64,000 bases of DNA from Microbacterium sp. AG238 (GTDB taxonomy: Bacteria; Actinomycetota; Actinomycetes; Actinomycetales; Microbacteriaceae), in the NCBI RefSeq assembly GCF_003610405.1, contig NZ_RAQC01000001.1, forward strand, positions 1 to 64,000, given 5' to 3'. A program made the translations under genes and the position numbers. The notes beneath the pieces were generated by a model, which did no database searches, was not told the origin of the DNA, and worked only from the letters and a program-made list of their open reading frames with translations. This document shows positions 9,212-17,468 of this stretch, in pieces (positions within the stretch are counted from its first letter, which is position 1; every line of letters starts with the position of its first letter).

Positions 9212-9994
9212 TCAGGCCTGTTCGCTGCGGACCTCGTCGAGGAGCGGCAGATCAGCGGCGGTCACGAGGCGGGAGAGCACGGCATGCTCGACGAGTCGCG
9301 CACGGCGGTTGGTGGCGAGCTTGCCCACGCCGCCGCGGAGACCGCGGACACCCTCGCGGTCGAGCTTGTCGCACACGTTGTCGAGCTTGCGGTTGAACGT
9401 CGTCAGCGGCCAGCCCAGCCGCTCGGCGGCCGCCGCCGACGTGGGCACCTGGCTCGAGCCGACCATGCCGCCTCGCAGGATCGGCTCGCACATCGCCACG
9501 AGCAGCAGGCGCTGGCTGGAGGTCAACGCCACCGCACCGACCGTCGTCGTGCCGACGTGCTCGTCGGTGGTGCGGGGGAAGCTGTCGCGCACGGTGAATC
9601 GTGACCCGTCGGTGTGCACCGTCAGCTCGTACGTGTAGGCGCCCGCGGTGAACATCACCACCAGGGCGGGAAAGACCAGGGGAACCCGAGCCCCCGGGCC
9701 GAGGACGGCCTGATAGGCGCCGTCGGGGGTGGCGAGACTGACGGAGATCGACTGACCGGTGTTCGACAGCCACCACAGGCCGTGTTCGGCATCGATGGCG
9801 AGCAGCCGACGGTGCAGATACGGGTTCGTGTCGATGATGAGGTCGGCGTCGCGCCCGATCGCGTAGGTGGTCCCCGCGACGGGCCGGAACCACTCGCCGC
9901 AGAACTCGATCGCGACGCTCTCGGTGATCTCGCCCGAGGCCGGGCCCACCTCCTCGCGCTCGTGCTCGTCGGTCTCGTGCTCGATGGCTGTCAT
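9212..9994 (-). CDS. Degenerate FHA-like protein with C-terminal helix-turn-helix-like region
   Basis: 260 residues. Residues about 25-135 read like a FHA domain: YAIGRDADLIIDTNPY matches the FHA GR motif and beta-strand pattern. However, the phosphothreonine-binding SxxH position reads LHRRL and the later N/T loop is SNTGQS, so peptide binding may be altered or lost. The C-terminal 100 residues (from LTSSQRLLLVAMCEP) are helical and include TSAAAAERLGWPLTTFNRKLDNV, which looks like a winged helix-turn-helix. It could be a transcription regulator read out by the kinase block; this is inference. Its start overlaps the pseudokinase stop by 4 bases, and it is the last gene of the block. Confidence 0.7.
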   Translation of the reverse strand: MTAIEHETDEHEREEVGPASGEITESVAIEFCGEWFRPVAGTTYAIGRDADLIIDTNPYLHRRLLAIDAEHGLWWLSNTGQSISVSLATPDGAYQAVLGPGARVPLVFPALVVMFTAGAYTYELTVHTDGSRFTVRDSFPRTTDEHVGTTTVGAVALTSSQRLLLVAMCEPILRGGMVGSSQVPTSAAAAERLGWPLTTFNRKLDNVCDKLDREGVRGLRGGVGKLATNRRARLVEHAVLSRLVTAADLPLLDEVRSEQA

Positions 9995-11412
9995 GCTCCT
10001 CCTCCGATGATCATCACGATGGCCGTCGCGGCGGCCCCGAGGACGATCGCCCCGACGCCGATGACCGCGATGACGGTGCCCCTACCGCGCCGTCGCGGCA
10101 CGGGCGTCGTCGTGGATTCCCTGACCGGCGCCTCGACGCGGACGCGCGAGACCTCGGCGAGAGCCGGCGCGGTCCGCACCCGATAGCGCTCGCTGTCGTC
10201 GTCGGGACCGGTCGCCTGGCGAGCCGTGTCGACTCGGCCCCGCACGAGGTCGTCACGTCGCTGCCGCCGCACGAACGCGGTCGGCTCGACGTCGGGCTCG
10301 ATCGCGGGACGCTCCGACGGTGTCGGGGCCTCGTCCGCGACGGGAAGCGACCGTGCCGCCAGACGGGTGTGGTCGTCGTCGGGTGCGCTGTGGCGGGTCG
10401 AGAGGACGGTGTGGTCGTCGTCGGGTGCGCTGTGGCGGGTCGAGAGGACGGTGTGGTCGTCGTCTGGTCCGGTCTTGCGGGTCGAAAGGACGGTGTGGTC
10501 GTCGTCGGATGCGCTGTGGCGGGTCGAGAGGACGGTGTGGTCGTCGTCGGGTGCGCTGTGGCGGGTCGACAGGACCGTGCGCTCGTCCTCGTCCGGCGCC
10601 GGAACTTCCGCCGTCGCGGCGGCATCCGGTTCCCGGACGTCGAGGTGCGTGATGGGGAGGTGCCGATCGGCCTCGATGCGCTGGAGGGCGAGGCCGAACT
10701 CCGCGGCTGACGGCCCATCGCCCGCCGCGGTGGCCTCGAGGGTGGCGAGCACGAGCGTCTCCAACTCCGCGGGCACGGCATCCGCACCGGCGAGAGCCGA
10801 CGTCGTCTCGGCGATCGGGCGTCCCGTCAGCAGCTCGGTCGCCGCTACGGCCAGGCCGTGGACATCCGCCGCTCGTGCCGCAGTTGTCGCACCGGACACG
10901 TCGCGGCGAAGCAGGGCGTCGGTGTCGAAGCCGATCATCGCCGGCCAGCCGTAGTCGGTCGTCAGGACGTTCTCGATGCCGACCCGGCCGTGGGCGATGC
11001 CGCTGCGGTGGGCGGTCTCGACGGCGCCGCACAAGCGGACCAGCAGCCGCAGTGCCTCGGGCACGCTCATCGGCGAACGGGACGCCGTTTCGGCGAGGTC
11101 GGCGCGTGAGCAGTACTCCATCACGAGGTACGGACGGCCTTCGTCCGTCGTCCCGGCGGAGTGGACCGTCGTCACGCTGGGGTGCGTCGAGAGGGCGACC
11201 AATCGCGCGGCGGCAGCGGCGAACACCTCGCGCTCGCCATGGTCGAGCACATCGCGGAACACCTTCACCGCGATCGGATCGCGGCCGGCGGCATCCCGGT
11301 ACAGGTGCACCTCGGCCCGATCGCCGGCTGCCAGTATCCGCTCGGGGCGGCGGCCGTCGATCTCACCCGGAGTCGGCAACGGATGCCGCGACCTGCGGCG
11401 CAGCTCAGCCAT
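9991..11412 (-). CDS. Membrane pseudokinase with six tandem T-V-L repeats
   Basis: 473 residues with a Ser/Thr kinase fold (about residues 25-245). The VAIK lysine is present (AVKVF, Lys50) but the catalytic loop reads HGRVGIEN (141-148) in place of HRDxKPxN, and the DFG motif reads GFD (161-163). The glycine loop is also degraded. Both the catalytic Asp and the Mg-binding Asp are missing, so it should not phosphorylate. Residues about 274-354 are six 14-residue repeats with core D-D-x-T-V-L-S-T-R, an acidic-Thr-hydrophobic pattern like known actinobacterial kinase substrates. A single C-terminal membrane segment (about 446-469) follows a basic stretch, and the last residues resemble those of the active kinase at 24401-25546, suggesting duplication. 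Its start overlaps the PP2C stop by 8 bases. Confidence 0.85.
   Translation of the reverse strand: MAELRRRSRHPLPTPGEIDGRRPERILAAGDRAEVHLYRDAAGRDPIAVKVFRDVLDHGEREVFAAAAARLVALSTHPSVTTVHSAGTTDEGRPYLVMEYCSRADLAETASRSPMSVPEALRLLVRLCGAVETAHRSGIAHGRVGIENVLTTDYGWPAMIGFDTDALLRRDVSGATTAARAADVHGLAVAATELLTGRPIAETTSALAGADAVPAELETLVLATLEATAAGDGPSAAEFGLALQRIEADRHLPITHLDVREPDAAATAEVPAPDEDERTVLSTRHSAPDDDHTVLSTRHSASDDDHTVLSTRKTGPDDDHTVLSTRHSAPDDDHTVLSTRHSAPDDDHTRLAARSLPVADEAPTPSERPAIEPDVEPTAFVRRQRRDDLVRGRVDTARQATGPDDDSERYRVRTAPALAEVSRVRVEAPVRESTTTPVPRRRGRGTVIAVIGVGAIVLGAAATAIVMIIGGGA
10367..10576 (-). repeat. Five tandem 42-bp units inside the pseudokinase gene
   Basis: Five adjacent 42-bp units begin at 10367, 10409, 10451, 10493 and 10535, with diverged partial units on both sides. 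They are nearly identical except the third, which differs at several bases and changes HSA to KTG in the protein. Each encodes one copy of the 14-residue T-V-L repeat. The near identity suggests recent expansion by slippage or unequal exchange. Confidence 0.9.
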
Positions 11413-12259
11413 GATCCGTTCGGCGACGGCGCGAGCGCGCCGTCGCGACCTCGACCGTCGCGGTGACGGACTCGCTGTTCATGATGCCCCCGGTGGTGTC
11501 TTCGAGCCGAGGACTGATGCCGCCTGCGACGACGTCGAGCACGATCGTGCTGATGTTGTCGCGGCCCCCGTGGGCGAGCGCCTGGGCGACGAGCGATTCG
11601 GCCGTCTGCGCGGGCGAGCCGCCCATCATCAGGCCCGCGCGGAGCGCCTCGTCCGAGAGCTCGCCGGTCAGCCCGTCGGAGCAGACGACGATGCGCTCGC
11701 CGGTGACGATTGGGATGAGCCAGAAATCGGCGCGGCTGCGTTCGCCGCCGATGGCGCGGGTGATGACGTTGCGACCTTCGTAGGTCGCCATCTGATCGCG
11801 CGTCAGCTGACCGGCATCCACCAGTTCCTGAGCGACGGAGTGGTCGATCGTCAGCTGCTCCAGGCGCTCGGCGAGCAGACGGTACACGCGCGAGTCGCCG
11901 ACGTTGACGATGAGCCAGCGCCGCACGCCGCCCTGCTGAACCGCGACCACCCCCGACAGTGTGGAGCCTGCGCCGCGGGAGGTGCCGGCGGCGACGACGG
12001 CGACGGCCGAGTGAGCTCGCTCGACGGCGTCGGCGACTTCCTCGGGACGTAGATCATCGCGGCCCACGAGGGGCCGGAAGACGTCGATGACAGCGGCCGA
12101 CGCACGGTCTCCGGCGTCGTGCCCGCCCATACCGTCTGCCACGACGAAGACCGGGTACTCGGCCAGCAACGCGTCCTCGTTCACCGACCGGCGGCGCCCG
12201 GTGTCGGTGCGACTGCCGCTGGTCACATGGACGTCGATCGGAGGCGTGGCGGTGGTCAT
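11405..12259 (-). CDS. PP2C-family Ser/Thr protein phosphatase
   Basis: 284 residues covering a PP2C/PPM domain. The metal-binding motifs are intact: SVNEDAL near residue 25, VADGMGGHDAGD, NVGDSRVYR, CSDGLTGEL and GRDNISTIVLDV. It should remove phosphate from Thr/Ser residues, probably those made by the kinase at 24401-25546. No signal or membrane segment is seen; it is cytoplasmic, with a basic C-terminal tail. The ATG at 12259 shares one base with the stop of the upstream FHA gene (TGATG). The following pseudokinase overlaps its 3' end by 8 bases, so the three genes are coupled. Confidence 0.92.
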   Translation of the reverse strand: MTTATPPIDVHVTSGSRTDTGRRRSVNEDALLAEYPVFVVADGMGGHDAGDRASAAVIDVFRPLVGRDDLRPEEVADAVERAHSAVAVVAAGTSRGAGSTLSGVVAVQQGGVRRWLIVNVGDSRVYRLLAERLEQLTIDHSVAQELVDAGQLTRDQMATYEGRNVITRAIGGERSRADFWLIPIVTGERIVVCSDGLTGELSDEALRAGLMMGGSPAQTAESLVAQALAHGGRDNISTIVLDVVAGGISPRLEDTTGGIMNSESVTATVEVATARSRRRRTDHG

Positions 12260-13560
12260 CAGGCCTCGGTGAGCTGGAGCTCGGCGTCGCCGAGGTGGAA
12301 GACACCCGAGACCGGCGTGGGCCCGGACGCCTCGACGTCGTCGGGGCCGACGAAGACGCCGTTGGTGGAGGCCAGGTCGGTGATGGTCCACCCCGTGTCG
12401 GTGTGCCGCAGCAGGGCGTGGGTCTTCGAGACGGTACGTGTGACGTCGTCGACCGCGACGACCTGGGCATCGGGGGCTTCGTCGGGCGCGAGCGGGTTGC
12501 GGCCGAGGACGACGGCGGTGGCCGACAGGACGACCGTCGACCCGCTCGGCAGCCGGAGCGCAGTCTGAGGACCCCGACGGGCCGCGAGGACGGTGTGGTC
12601 GTCGAGATCCGTTTCCTCGGCGACCGGGGCCGTACCGGCGACGCTCGGCGTCGCAGCGACGGGCACTGCGGGCTGTGCCGACGGCGGCGCCATCGGAGAA
12701 CTGGTCGGGGCGGACCACGACTGCGGAGCCGCGGGTGCCGCCGCCGCGGCCGGGCCGGTCTCGGCGGGCGGGGGCGGCGGTGCCCAGGGGCTCGCGCTGA
12801 TCGGCTCGGAAGCGGGGGGCGCGGCCGGCGCGGCGGGTGCGCCGGGGGCGGAGGGCGACGGGGCGAACAGCGGGGGCGCGGGCACCGCTGCGGGCGCCGG
12901 TGTCGCGAGCGACGTCGCGACGGGCGAGGTCGGGACACCCGTGCCGGTGGGCGGGGGAGAGCGGAACGGGGCCGGCTCCGTCGGCGCCTCGCGGCCGAGC
13001 CACCGCGCCGAGCCCCACCCGACGACGCTCGCCCACACGGGGAACAGCAGCGCGCCCAGCACGACGTAGCCGGTGCTCAGGCCGAATCCGCGACACAGGG
13101 CGCGCAGCATCCGGATGTGGATCACCAGGGCGAACGCGAGGAATGCGAGCCAGATGAGCGCGGGGACGATCGCCGCCGCAGCGAGCGCACCCGCCGCGCT
13201 GCCGGCGTCGCCGCCGAAGCCCGCGTTCAGGGCGATCCCGGCGAAGAGGCCGGCGACGACGCCCGTGATGATCGTCACCAGGACGGCGCCTCCCGCCAGC
13301 ACCGCAGCCCACCAGCCGCGCATGCCGGCCAGGACGAAGAGCTCCCAGATGTTCAGCACGGGCACCCAGGCCCGCCACGGGTCGATCCCCGTCTTGCGGA
13401 ACACGGCGGTCAGCGCGAACGCCGTCCACACGTAGATGCCGATGCCGAGCACCACTTGGACGACTCCGAGCGCCGCGAAGGCGCCCGTGGGACCGCCGTT
13501 CGCCCCGCCGAGCGCGATGACCGCCGTTGCAACGTCGTTCGTGAAGCCGTGTGCCCTCAC
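12259..13560 (-). CDS. Membrane protein with DUF5684-like N-terminus and C-terminal FHA domain
   Basis: 433 residues. The first about 190 form several membrane helices with the KTGIDPWRAWVPVLNIWEL segment typical of DUF5684-type proteins. A long Pro/Ala-rich linker (about 195-315) follows, containing DDHTVLAARR, a single copy of the T-V-L motif that is repeated in the pseudokinase. The C-terminal FHA domain (about 335-430) has the canonical residues for phosphothreonine binding: LGRNP, SKTH and STNG. It could bind its own phosphorylated linker or the phosphorylated repeats of the pseudokinase. It lies 51 bases after the transglutaminase-like gene and overlaps PP2C by 1 base. Confidence 0.85.
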   Translation of the reverse strand: MRAHGFTNDVATAVIALGGANGGPTGAFAALGVVQVVLGIGIYVWTAFALTAVFRKTGIDPWRAWVPVLNIWELFVLAGMRGWWAAVLAGGAVLVTIITGVVAGLFAGIALNAGFGGDAGSAAGALAAAAIVPALIWLAFLAFALVIHIRMLRALCRGFGLSTGYVVLGALLFPVWASVVGWGSARWLGREAPTEPAPFRSPPPTGTGVPTSPVATSLATPAPAAVPAPPLFAPSPSAPGAPAAPAAPPASEPISASPWAPPPPPAETGPAAAAAPAAPQSWSAPTSSPMAPPSAQPAVPVAATPSVAGTAPVAEETDLDDHTVLAARRGPQTALRLPSGSTVVLSATAVVLGRNPLAPDEAPDAQVVAVDDVTRTVSKTHALLRHTDTGWTITDLASTNGVFVGPDDVEASGPTPVSGVFHLGDAELQLTEA

Positions 13561-13611
13561 CTGTTCTCCTGCCCTCGAGCGCGGTGCGTCCCGCGCGTGC
13601 CGCGTGCCACC

Positions 13612-16116
13612 TTATCGATCCCGTCGGTCGCGCGGCAGTCGTTGCGCCCGGGCGACACGACGCTCGCGTCGTACCAGGGAGCGCAACGACACCCGCGCGC
13701 GGAGCCGTGCCCAGAATCCGAGCCCGTCGTCGAGCCGGGAACGTTCGGATTCGACGATGCGCCAGAAGCGGTCGGCATCGTCCTGATCGGGCGGCGCGAC
13801 GTCGAATACCGAGCGGTCGGCGAGCGTGGCCAGTTCGGCTGCGCCGGCTGACCCGCCGTAGGCGGTGACGAGCTCGTGGCGGGTCCGCGATCCCGGCCCG
13901 GGGAGACCGTGGTCGACGGCCGCGTCGACGAACTCCTGCCAGCCGCCGGTGAATCGCTCGACGGGGTCGGCACTGGCACGGCGTCCCCGCCGGCGCGCGA
14001 GCTTCACCAGCACGATGAGCGCGAACGGTCCGAAAAGGAGCAGGAGGACGAGCAGCGAGATCCCGCCGATGCGGAGCGTCGTCCACAGCGCCGAGAGGTC
14101 TTGCGACGTCGCGGTGTCATCGCCGGGGCTCCGACCGCCGTCGCTCGGATTGGCGTCGGCGGGCTGCACCGCCTCCGCCTGCTCCTGCCGCACGTCGGTG
14201 GGGATCTTCGGGTCCTGCCGCTGCTGGGTGTCAGGGGAGGGGAAGACGGCGTGCTGGGGCGTGACGTCGACGGGCACCCACTCCGGTCCGGCACCGCGCA
14301 CCTCGAGCCATGCCGAGATGTCTCCGGCCGTGCAGACGCCGTCGTCGCAGGTCGAGAGGGTGTCGTCGGCCGACTCCAGGCGCATGCCCACGACGATCCG
14401 CGCGTCGAAGCCGAGCCGGTCGGCGATCATCATCGCGGCCACGGCGAACTGCTCGTCGTCGCCGACGGCGGCCACGAGCGCGGCGTCATCGTCTCCGCCG
14501 ACCTCATCCTCACGGGCGAGCAGATCGGTGAAGAGCTGATCGATGCGGTCGGTGGAGTGCCCGGCGCGGCTCGGCTGGAACGCGTAATCGCCCAGGTCGG
14601 CGGTCCACGACGGGGGCGCCGCCGCGTCGATCGTGAGGGCGTGGCTGAGGAACCCCCGCGCGCGCAGCAGCTCGACGAGCTGCTCGAGACCGGCGCCGCC
14701 CGAACCGTTCGCGTGTTCGTCCACCCACCGCACGAGGCTCTCGGGCACGATGTCTTCCCCGAGCGTCGGAGCCGACCGGGCGGGCTCGAGCGACCCGAGC
14801 GCCGGGACGGCCTCGGGGTAGGCAGCGCCCTGCCGGTACTCGGCGCCGGTCCGCAGCCGCGGCTCAGCCAGCTGCACGCCCGCGGAGGTTTCCGCGTTGT
14901 AGTAGAAGCCGTCGGCGAGAGTCGCGGCATCCGCGCCGTCGAAGTCGATCGAGGTGACCGATCCCACCGTCGGCATCCAGACGCCGTCCCAGCCCTCGAC
15001 GGCGATGCGCGCCGAACCGGTCACCGACCCGGCATTCGCGGGGAGAGCCGACGGGACGCGGGTGAAGGACGATCGCGCATCACCGGATGCGGCGGTCGGG
15101 TCGACGACCCGGGCGACCCGCCCGTCGTAGAACGGCAGAGTCGCCAGCCGCACCCGGTCGACGCCGTCGGGGGCCGCGACGCGGAACATCGGCTGATCGA
15201 ACCGGTCGTCGCCGAACCACGTGCGGTACTGCCCGAGCGGGCTGAGCTCGGCGGCGAGCTCGAGGCGGGGATCGACATCGGCCCGGAGGACCTCGCGCGG
15301 CGATCCCGCGAGCGCCCAGGGGGCGACGAACGTCGCGCCGACCAGGCCGATCGCGACCATCCCCGCAGCGGTCGCGGCGCGCCCGGCCAGTCCGCGGAGA
15401 GGGCGGCTTCCGCTGCGCACGCCCGTCGCGGCCGTGGCGGTCGCGATCGCGCGTCGGCGGTCCGCCGTCGTCCGCCACACGATCGCGACGAGCGCCGCGA
15501 CCAGGGCCGCCATTCCCACGAGCGCTTCGCGGCTGAGCGTAAGCGGACCGAGGGCGGGGGCGGGCATCGGGGCCGTGGAGCCGAAGGCGATGCCGAAGAC
15601 CGTGGGGATGAGCGCAGCGATGACCGCGAGCGGCCACCAGCGACCGCCCCGCCACGCGATAGACAGTGCGAGCACCGTGGCCGCGAGGAAGACCAGAAGC
15701 GCCGGCGCGAGCGTCGCCTGATAGCTGCCGAGGGGCAGCTCGAGGGTCAGGAGGTCCTTCCACCCGGTGACCGGGGCCGTCACGACGCCACGAAGCCCTT
15801 GCAGCGCCTGCGGCACGGAACCCAGTGATCCGGGAGCGGCGAGGGGCAGACCGAGCACGAGGTAGGCGCCGATCGTGACCAGCGCGACCCACCAGCCGTT
15901 CTGGCGCCACCGTAGGCCGGCCGCGGCGATGGCCGTCGCCGCGATCGTGGCGACGATGACGAGGACGACGAACGCCGGGCCCCGGTAGATCGGCCAGGCG
16001 GCGATGGCGCCCACCGCGACCACCAGCAGCAGCACCGCGGCCTGCACGATGAGAAAACGCCACGGTGTTCGTGCGGCGCGCCGAGCGCGCAGGTCGCGGC
16101 GTGCGGGGGCGCTCAT
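13612..16116 (-). CDS. Transglutaminase-like membrane protein lacking catalytic Cys and His
   Basis: 834 residues. Several membrane helices occupy the first about 250 residues, then there is an extracytoplasmic part, a further membrane segment (about 665-690, LRIGGISLLVLLLLFGPF) and a basic cytoplasmic tail. The transglutaminase core is recognisable at about 545-620: EQFAVAAMMIADRLGFDARIV, SAWLEV and WVPVDVTP. The family triad is Cys-His-Asp. Here the Cys position is Asp554, the His position is Ser601 and only Asp617 remains, so peptide cross-linking or protease activity is not expected. It follows moxR and the DUF58 gene, the usual trio, and overlaps DUF58 by 4 bases. Confidence 0.87.
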   Translation of the reverse strand: MSAPARRDLRARRAARTPWRFLIVQAAVLLLVVAVGAIAAWPIYRGPAFVVLVIVATIAATAIAAAGLRWRQNGWWVALVTIGAYLVLGLPLAAPGSLGSVPQALQGLRGVVTAPVTGWKDLLTLELPLGSYQATLAPALLVFLAATVLALSIAWRGGRWWPLAVIAALIPTVFGIAFGSTAPMPAPALGPLTLSREALVGMAALVAALVAIVWRTTADRRRAIATATAATGVRSGSRPLRGLAGRAATAAGMVAIGLVGATFVAPWALAGSPREVLRADVDPRLELAAELSPLGQYRTWFGDDRFDQPMFRVAAPDGVDRVRLATLPFYDGRVARVVDPTAASGDARSSFTRVPSALPANAGSVTGSARIAVEGWDGVWMPTVGSVTSIDFDGADAATLADGFYYNAETSAGVQLAEPRLRTGAEYRQGAAYPEAVPALGSLEPARSAPTLGEDIVPESLVRWVDEHANGSGGAGLEQLVELLRARGFLSHALTIDAAAPPSWTADLGDYAFQPSRAGHSTDRIDQLFTDLLAREDEVGGDDDAALVAAVGDDEQFAVAAMMIADRLGFDARIVVGMRLESADDTLSTCDDGVCTAGDISAWLEVRGAGPEWVPVDVTPQHAVFPSPDTQQRQDPKIPTDVRQEQAEAVQPADANPSDGGRSPGDDTATSQDLSALWTTLRIGGISLLVLLLLFGPFALIVLVKLARRRGRRASADPVERFTGGWQEFVDAAVDHGLPGPGSRTRHELVTAYGGSAGAAELATLADRSVFDVAPPDQDDADRFWRIVESERSRLDDGLGFWARLRARVSLRSLVRRERRVARAQRLPRDRRDR

Positions 16117-17468
16117 GACTGCGCCGCCCGAGACAGCAGCTGGCGGAGGTCGTCGAGGAGACCGATCGAGAGCACCGACATGGCCCCGAGAGACCTGAAG
16201 CCGGGTTCGGCCTCGAGCGAGCAGGTCACGGCGATGACGCCGACGTCGGCGGGGAAGGCGAGCGCGGCGGACTGCAGCTGCGCGGCGGTCAGCGTCGAGC
16301 CGCAGACGAGGAACGCGATCGAGACGTCGGGGTGGCTCTCCGCGGCGAGCGACGCCGCGTCGCGCAGCGGGCTGACGTGCTCGATGCGGTCGAGTCCGGC
16401 GAGGTCGTCGAGCAGCGTGCGGGTCGTGATGGTGGTGAGCTCGCGGATGGTGCGGATGCGGCGGCGTGCGAACTCCGGCACCTCGCCCCCGACCACGACG
16501 TCGACGTCGCGGCCGTCGCGGATGCCGCGGATGCCGAGCGAGGCGGCGGCGCTGACGGCCAGCTCGAACTCGTCGTCGGAGGCGTACTCGTCGTCGCCGA
16601 CCGCGAGGGCGATGACCATGCGGCTGCGCCGCGTCTCCTCGTACTGGCGCACCATGAGGGTGCCGGTCTTCGCGGTCGACTTCCAGTGGATCTGGCGCTG
16701 CGAGTCGCCGGCGACGTAGGGGCGGATCGCGTGGAAGGAGAAGTCGGCATCGACGACGGTGCGCGAGGCGCTTCCCTCGAGATCGCGGATGTACCCGGTC
16801 GTCGTACTGCGCAGGGTCGTGGTGACGGGGTGGATGTACAGCGTGTGCACGTCATCCCACGTGCCCTCGCGCTTGAGGATGCCCAAGGGGTCGCCTCGCA
16901 CGGTGCGCGCGGGGCCGACGGTGATGATGCCGCGCCGGTGCGTGGGCACCACGACCTGCTCGGTGTGGGTGTGCCCATGGCGCAGCAACGGCACGTGCAC
17001 GTCGACGATGCCGTCGCCCACGGGGACGTCGATACGGCCCGGAAGGGCGGGAGCGGTGCCGATATTGGTCACGACGAGGGTCCCCTCGACCTGCGTGCCG
17101 GCGACGACCCGGTCGTGCTCGAGCCGCAGGTCGACCTGGTAGGCGCGCGCGCTGAAGAGGAACGGCACCGACAGGGCCAGCAGCACGAGGGCGACCACGC
17201 CGGCCGCGGCGAGCTCCATGAGGCCGAGCGGCAGTCCGATGCCGAGTCCGAGGACCGCGGTGATCACCATGAGCCACCCGGCCACCGTGACCGTTTCGGA
17301 GATCCACCGCGCCGTCGCCCGTGCCGCGCGACGCAGACGCCGCCACGACTGCACGCCGCGCACCGCGAGCACGGTGGTGCGGCCGGTCGTGCCGAAACGC
17401 GTGCGCGCGAAACCCGTGCCCTCCGAGAAGGAGGTTCGGGTCAGGCGGGACTCGGTGTCGAAGCTCAC
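16113..17468 (-). CDS. DUF58 membrane-associated protein
   Basis: 451 residues. Two membrane helices lie at about 45-95 (AGWLMVITAVLGLGIG and VVALVLLALSVPFLF). The DUF58 core contains DSQRQIHWKSTAKTGTLMVRQ and the Arg-rich RRSRMVIALAVGDDEYA strand that begins a vWA-like fold. DUF58 proteins are partners of MoxR AAA ATPases; their exact function is unknown. The GTG at 17468 was chosen because it overlaps the moxR stop by 4 bases (GTGA), whereas in-frame sequence further upstream is low-complexity Arg/Gly and lies over moxR. Confidence 0.88.
   Translation of the reverse strand: MSFDTESRLTRTSFSEGTGFARTRFGTTGRTTVLAVRGVQSWRRLRRAARATARWISETVTVAGWLMVITAVLGLGIGLPLGLMELAAAGVVALVLLALSVPFLFSARAYQVDLRLEHDRVVAGTQVEGTLVVTNIGTAPALPGRIDVPVGDGIVDVHVPLLRHGHTHTEQVVVPTHRRGIITVGPARTVRGDPLGILKREGTWDDVHTLYIHPVTTTLRSTTTGYIRDLEGSASRTVVDADFSFHAIRPYVAGDSQRQIHWKSTAKTGTLMVRQYEETRRSRMVIALAVGDDEYASDDEFELAVSAAASLGIRGIRDGRDVDVVVGGEVPEFARRRIRTIRELTTITTRTLLDDLAGLDRIEHVSPLRDAASLAAESHPDVSIAFLVCGSTLTAAQLQSAALAFPADVGVIAVTCSLEAEPGFRSLGAMSVLSIGLLDDLRQLLSRAAQS

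Noticed and set aside
10367..10576. Regular 42-bp repeats considered as a CRISPR array or replication iterons
   Set aside because: There are no variable spacers, the units are contiguous and in frame, and they encode conserved protein repeats.
11405..14086. Possible single 893-residue minus-strand protein
   Set aside because: Only its last 284 residues are a real domain (PP2C). The first part is an Arg-rich shadow of the FHA and transglutaminase-like genes. The PP2C start at 12259 is well placed.
15080..16063. Arg-rich open frames within the block considered as small DNA-binding proteins
   Set aside because: All lie inside well-supported genes in another frame and show GC-driven composition without domains.
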